Shown here: in pieces, positions 7,424-8,678 of the stretch
Numbering within the stretch: position 1 is the stretch's first letter
How the letters are laid out: each line of letters starts with the position of its first letter
Source: Firmicutes bacterium UBA1535
Lineage (GTDB): Bacteria; Bacillota; Clostridia; Tissierellales; Sedimentibacteraceae
NCBI GenBank assembly: GCA_002323775.1
Contig: DCPV01000263.1
Span: 1-8,678, forward strand
Direction of reading: 5' to 3'
Length of the DNA stretch: 8,678 nt
Position numbers and translations under genes: made by a program
Notes under the pieces: generated by a model
Told to the model about the DNA's origin: nothing
Databases searched by the model: none
What the model saw: the letters and a program-made list of their open reading frames with translations, nothing else

Positions 7424-8404
7424 CTAAAACCTTCTTTCTATAATATTTAGAATATCACCTATAACAGCACTTGCAGTAGGTTCTGAGCCTGCTCCTTGAC
7501 CCTCCAATAAAATTCTGCCAGCCTTATCGCAGTATAGATAAACTGCATTAGTAGCATTATCAACAAAGGCTAAAGGATCAGACAATGGTATTTCTTTAGG
7601 ACCAACTCTTAAGCTTAATTTTCCGTTATCAAACTCGCTTTCAGCAATATATTTTATAACGTGGTTTTTAGCTTTCGCATTTTTGATATCATCAGCAGTA
7701 ATATTTTTTAATGTAATTCTTTCAATATTATCAAGATTAACATTTACATTATATGCTAAGTTTGATAGTATTGCTATTTTGTACATTGCATCAAAACCGT
7801 CAATGTCCGATGTAGGGTCTGCCTCAGCAAATCCTAAATTTTGCGCTTGGAGTAGAGCTTCGTCAAAGCTTAAATCCTCCTTTGTCATTTTAGTTAAAAT
7901 ATAGTTTGTAGTACCGTTAATTATACCTGATACTTTGTAAATGTTATTTGCTGTTAAGCTATCTTCAATAACTCTGATAACAGGTATAGTTCCAGCGACA
8001 CTTGCTTCATACATAAAGGCTACATTGTTTTCTTTAGCACATAAGCCAATTTTTTCACCATTATATGCTATTGCCATTTTATTGGCAGAAACTACGTGTT
8101 TTTTCCTTTTCAATGACTCTAAAATATAGTTTGTTGCAATATCTTTACCGCCAATTAATTCAACAACTATATTAATACTATCATCATTAATTATATCGTT
8201 AAAATCATCTGTTATAATATCCTTGTCTATATCCTTGTGTTTGGATAAATTTTTTACAAGGATTTTTCCTATATTAATTTTTACATTCTTTCTCGTTTTG
8301 TTAAAAAGTCTCTTTTCAATAAGCTCCCTGTTGTCATGCAATATATTTTTTACTCCACTTCCAACAGTTCCAAGCCCTAAGAGCGCTATATTTATTGAAT
8401 TCAT
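7424..8404 (-). CDS. hom: Homoserine dehydrogenase, catalytic part only (no ACT domain)
   Basis: It reduces aspartate semialdehyde to homoserine, the precursor of threonine and methionine, in the cytoplasm. The nucleotide-binding loop GLGTVGSG is at 10-17, SANK at 106-109 and the core motif GIINGTTNYIL at 160-170. The family signature runs from GFAEADPTSDIDGFD (191-205) to Lys209. Asp205 and Lys209 match the catalytic pair known from yeast Hom6. The protein ends at 326, just after GAGSEPTASAVIGDI, where the catalytic fold ends. The usual Gram-positive enzyme is about 430 residues with a C-terminal ACT domain for threonine inhibition, which is absent here. There is no sign of a frameshift, because asd begins one base after the stop. 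The ATG has AGAGGA about 6 bases upstream. It lies 61 bases downstream of the kinase gene with no hairpin between. Confidence 0.95.
   Translation of the reverse strand: MNSINIALLGLGTVGSGVKNILHDNRELIEKRLFNKTRKNVKINIGKILVKNLSKHKDIDKDIITDDFNDIINDDSINIVVELIGGKDIATNYILESLKRKKHVVSANKMAIAYNGEKIGLCAKENNVAFMYEASVAGTIPVIRVIEDSLTANNIYKVSGIINGTTNYILTKMTKEDLSFDEALLQAQNLGFAEADPTSDIDGFDAMYKIAILSNLAYNVNVNLDNIERITLKNITADDIKNAKAKNHVIKYIAESEFDNGKLSLRVGPKEIPLSDPLAFVDNATNAVYLYCDKAGRILLEGQGAGSEPTASAVIGDILNIIERRF
7430..7437 (-). promoter_or_regulatory. Ribosome binding site for the TTG start of asd
   Basis: On the minus strand AAAGAAGG lies inside the last codons of hom, 7 bases before the TTG at 7422. It supports the rare TTG as the true start, as does the need to keep the N-terminal nucleotide-binding motif. 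Confidence 0.7.
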
Positions 8405-8465
8405 AATTATTCCTCTTAAATTTTCCTTAGTTTTAGTTTATTATTACACTTTTAAAGCATAATAT

Positions 8466-8664
8466 CTATGATTTTTTAATAAAAGTTCCTCTTAATTCAG
8501 GGCTATTTGTATTTTTAACATTTATAGGAATATTACCCTCCTCAACAAGCTTTATTGCATCAGGGTGATATACTTGTGCTCCGTTGTTGGTCATTTTGTG
8601 CAATTCTTCATAAGTCATTGTGTCAATAGTTACAGCATCCTTATTTTTTCGTGGATCATCAGTC
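8466..8664 (-). CDS. Aspartate kinase, C-terminal end of the kinase domain (partial)
   Basis: Only the last 66 codons are present; the gene runs off the window. The visible part starts with TDDPRK, the nucleotide-binding TxDPR motif of aspartate kinases. It continues through the conserved GAQVYHPDAIKL and IPINVKNTNSPELRGTFI, which match the end of the amino-acid kinase domain. The reaction is phosphorylation of aspartate, first step of the pathway served by the hom and asd genes behind it. After GTFI only KKS and a TAG stop follow. Aspartate kinases normally continue for some 120-150 residues with two ACT domains that sense lysine or threonine, and no such sequence follows before hom. The gene would correspond to lysC or an equivalent; I leave the symbol open because paralogues cannot be told apart from this fragment. 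Confidence 0.88.
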
Positions 8665-8678
8665 AGATCGGAAGAGCG
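8665..8678. other. Illumina TruSeq adapter sequence at the window end
   Basis: The last 14 bases, AGATCGGAAGAGCG, equal the start of the standard Illumina TruSeq adapter (the form ending in GCG is the read-2-side version). They interrupt the aspartate kinase gene just before its TxDPR motif. They are best read as untrimmed adapter left in the assembly, not as genomic DNA. Confidence 0.95.

Noticed and set aside
1627..8462. Several plus-strand open frames of 60-146 codons
   Set aside because: All lie antisense to well-supported genes. They have hydrophobic, low-complexity translations typical of reverse-strand reading of AT-rich genes. I saw no convincing ribosome site or homology.
8405..8465. 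Possible separate promoter or attenuator between the kinase gene and hom
   Set aside because: No hairpin and no paired -35/-10 boxes were seen. Cotranscription is simpler.
8665..8678. RSSDL as genuine upstream residues of the aspartate kinase
   Set aside because: These residues come from the adapter bases, apart from the third base of the Leu codon, and do not match the conserved residues before the TxDPR motif.

Overview
The window reads as AT-rich DNA from a low-GC Gram-positive bacterium. The basis is Shine-Dalgarno sites of the AGGAGG type before nearly every gene, a lipoprotein-type substrate-binding protein, T-tailed hairpin terminators and AT-ending codons. The gene set (ACT-less aspartate pathway enzymes, an archaeal/fungal-type aspartate-semialdehyde dehydrogenase) would suit an anaerobic Clostridia/Tissierellia-like lineage, but that placement is inference. 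Every convincing gene lies on the minus strand, so transcription runs from high to low coordinates. No tRNA, rRNA, CRISPR array or insertion sequence was seen, and no stretch longer than 300 bases lacks a gene.

Right part (8678 down to about 6300): an aspartate-family amino-acid cluster in the order aspartate kinase (3' end only), homoserine dehydrogenase (hom), aspartate-semialdehyde dehydrogenase (asd). Together they convert aspartate to aspartyl phosphate, the semialdehyde and homoserine, feeding threonine/methionine and, from the semialdehyde, lysine/diaminopimelate. hom and asd are separated by one base. A strong hairpin terminator follows asd. Both the kinase and hom stop at the end of their catalytic domains, with no C-terminal ACT regulatory domain. 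The last 14 bases of the window match the Illumina TruSeq adapter and are almost certainly not genomic.

Middle (6116-6300): the spacer between the two operons is not empty. It holds a 96-base, gap-free, decayed copy of an internal piece of hom (codons 147-178), 77% identical in nucleotides by hand count and ended by a stop codon. It has no start codon. The best promoter candidate for the downstream transporter operon lies inside this relic.

Left part (6115 down to 1): a complete oligopeptide ABC importer operon in the order oppB, oppC, oppD, oppF, oppA. It encodes two permeases, two ATPases and one lipoprotein peptide-binding protein. The first four genes are tightly packed or overlapping. 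oppA is last, behind a 131-base gap containing a hairpin, and is followed by a T-rich-tailed terminator. OppC carries an unusual insertion of about 110 residues between its first membrane segment and the conserved permease domain. The importer would supply peptides and the neighbouring cluster would make aspartate-family amino acids. They look like separate transcription units.

The most interesting findings are the hom relic and the promoter it may have supplied, and the matched absence of ACT domains from both pathway-control enzymes. No wholly new system was found.
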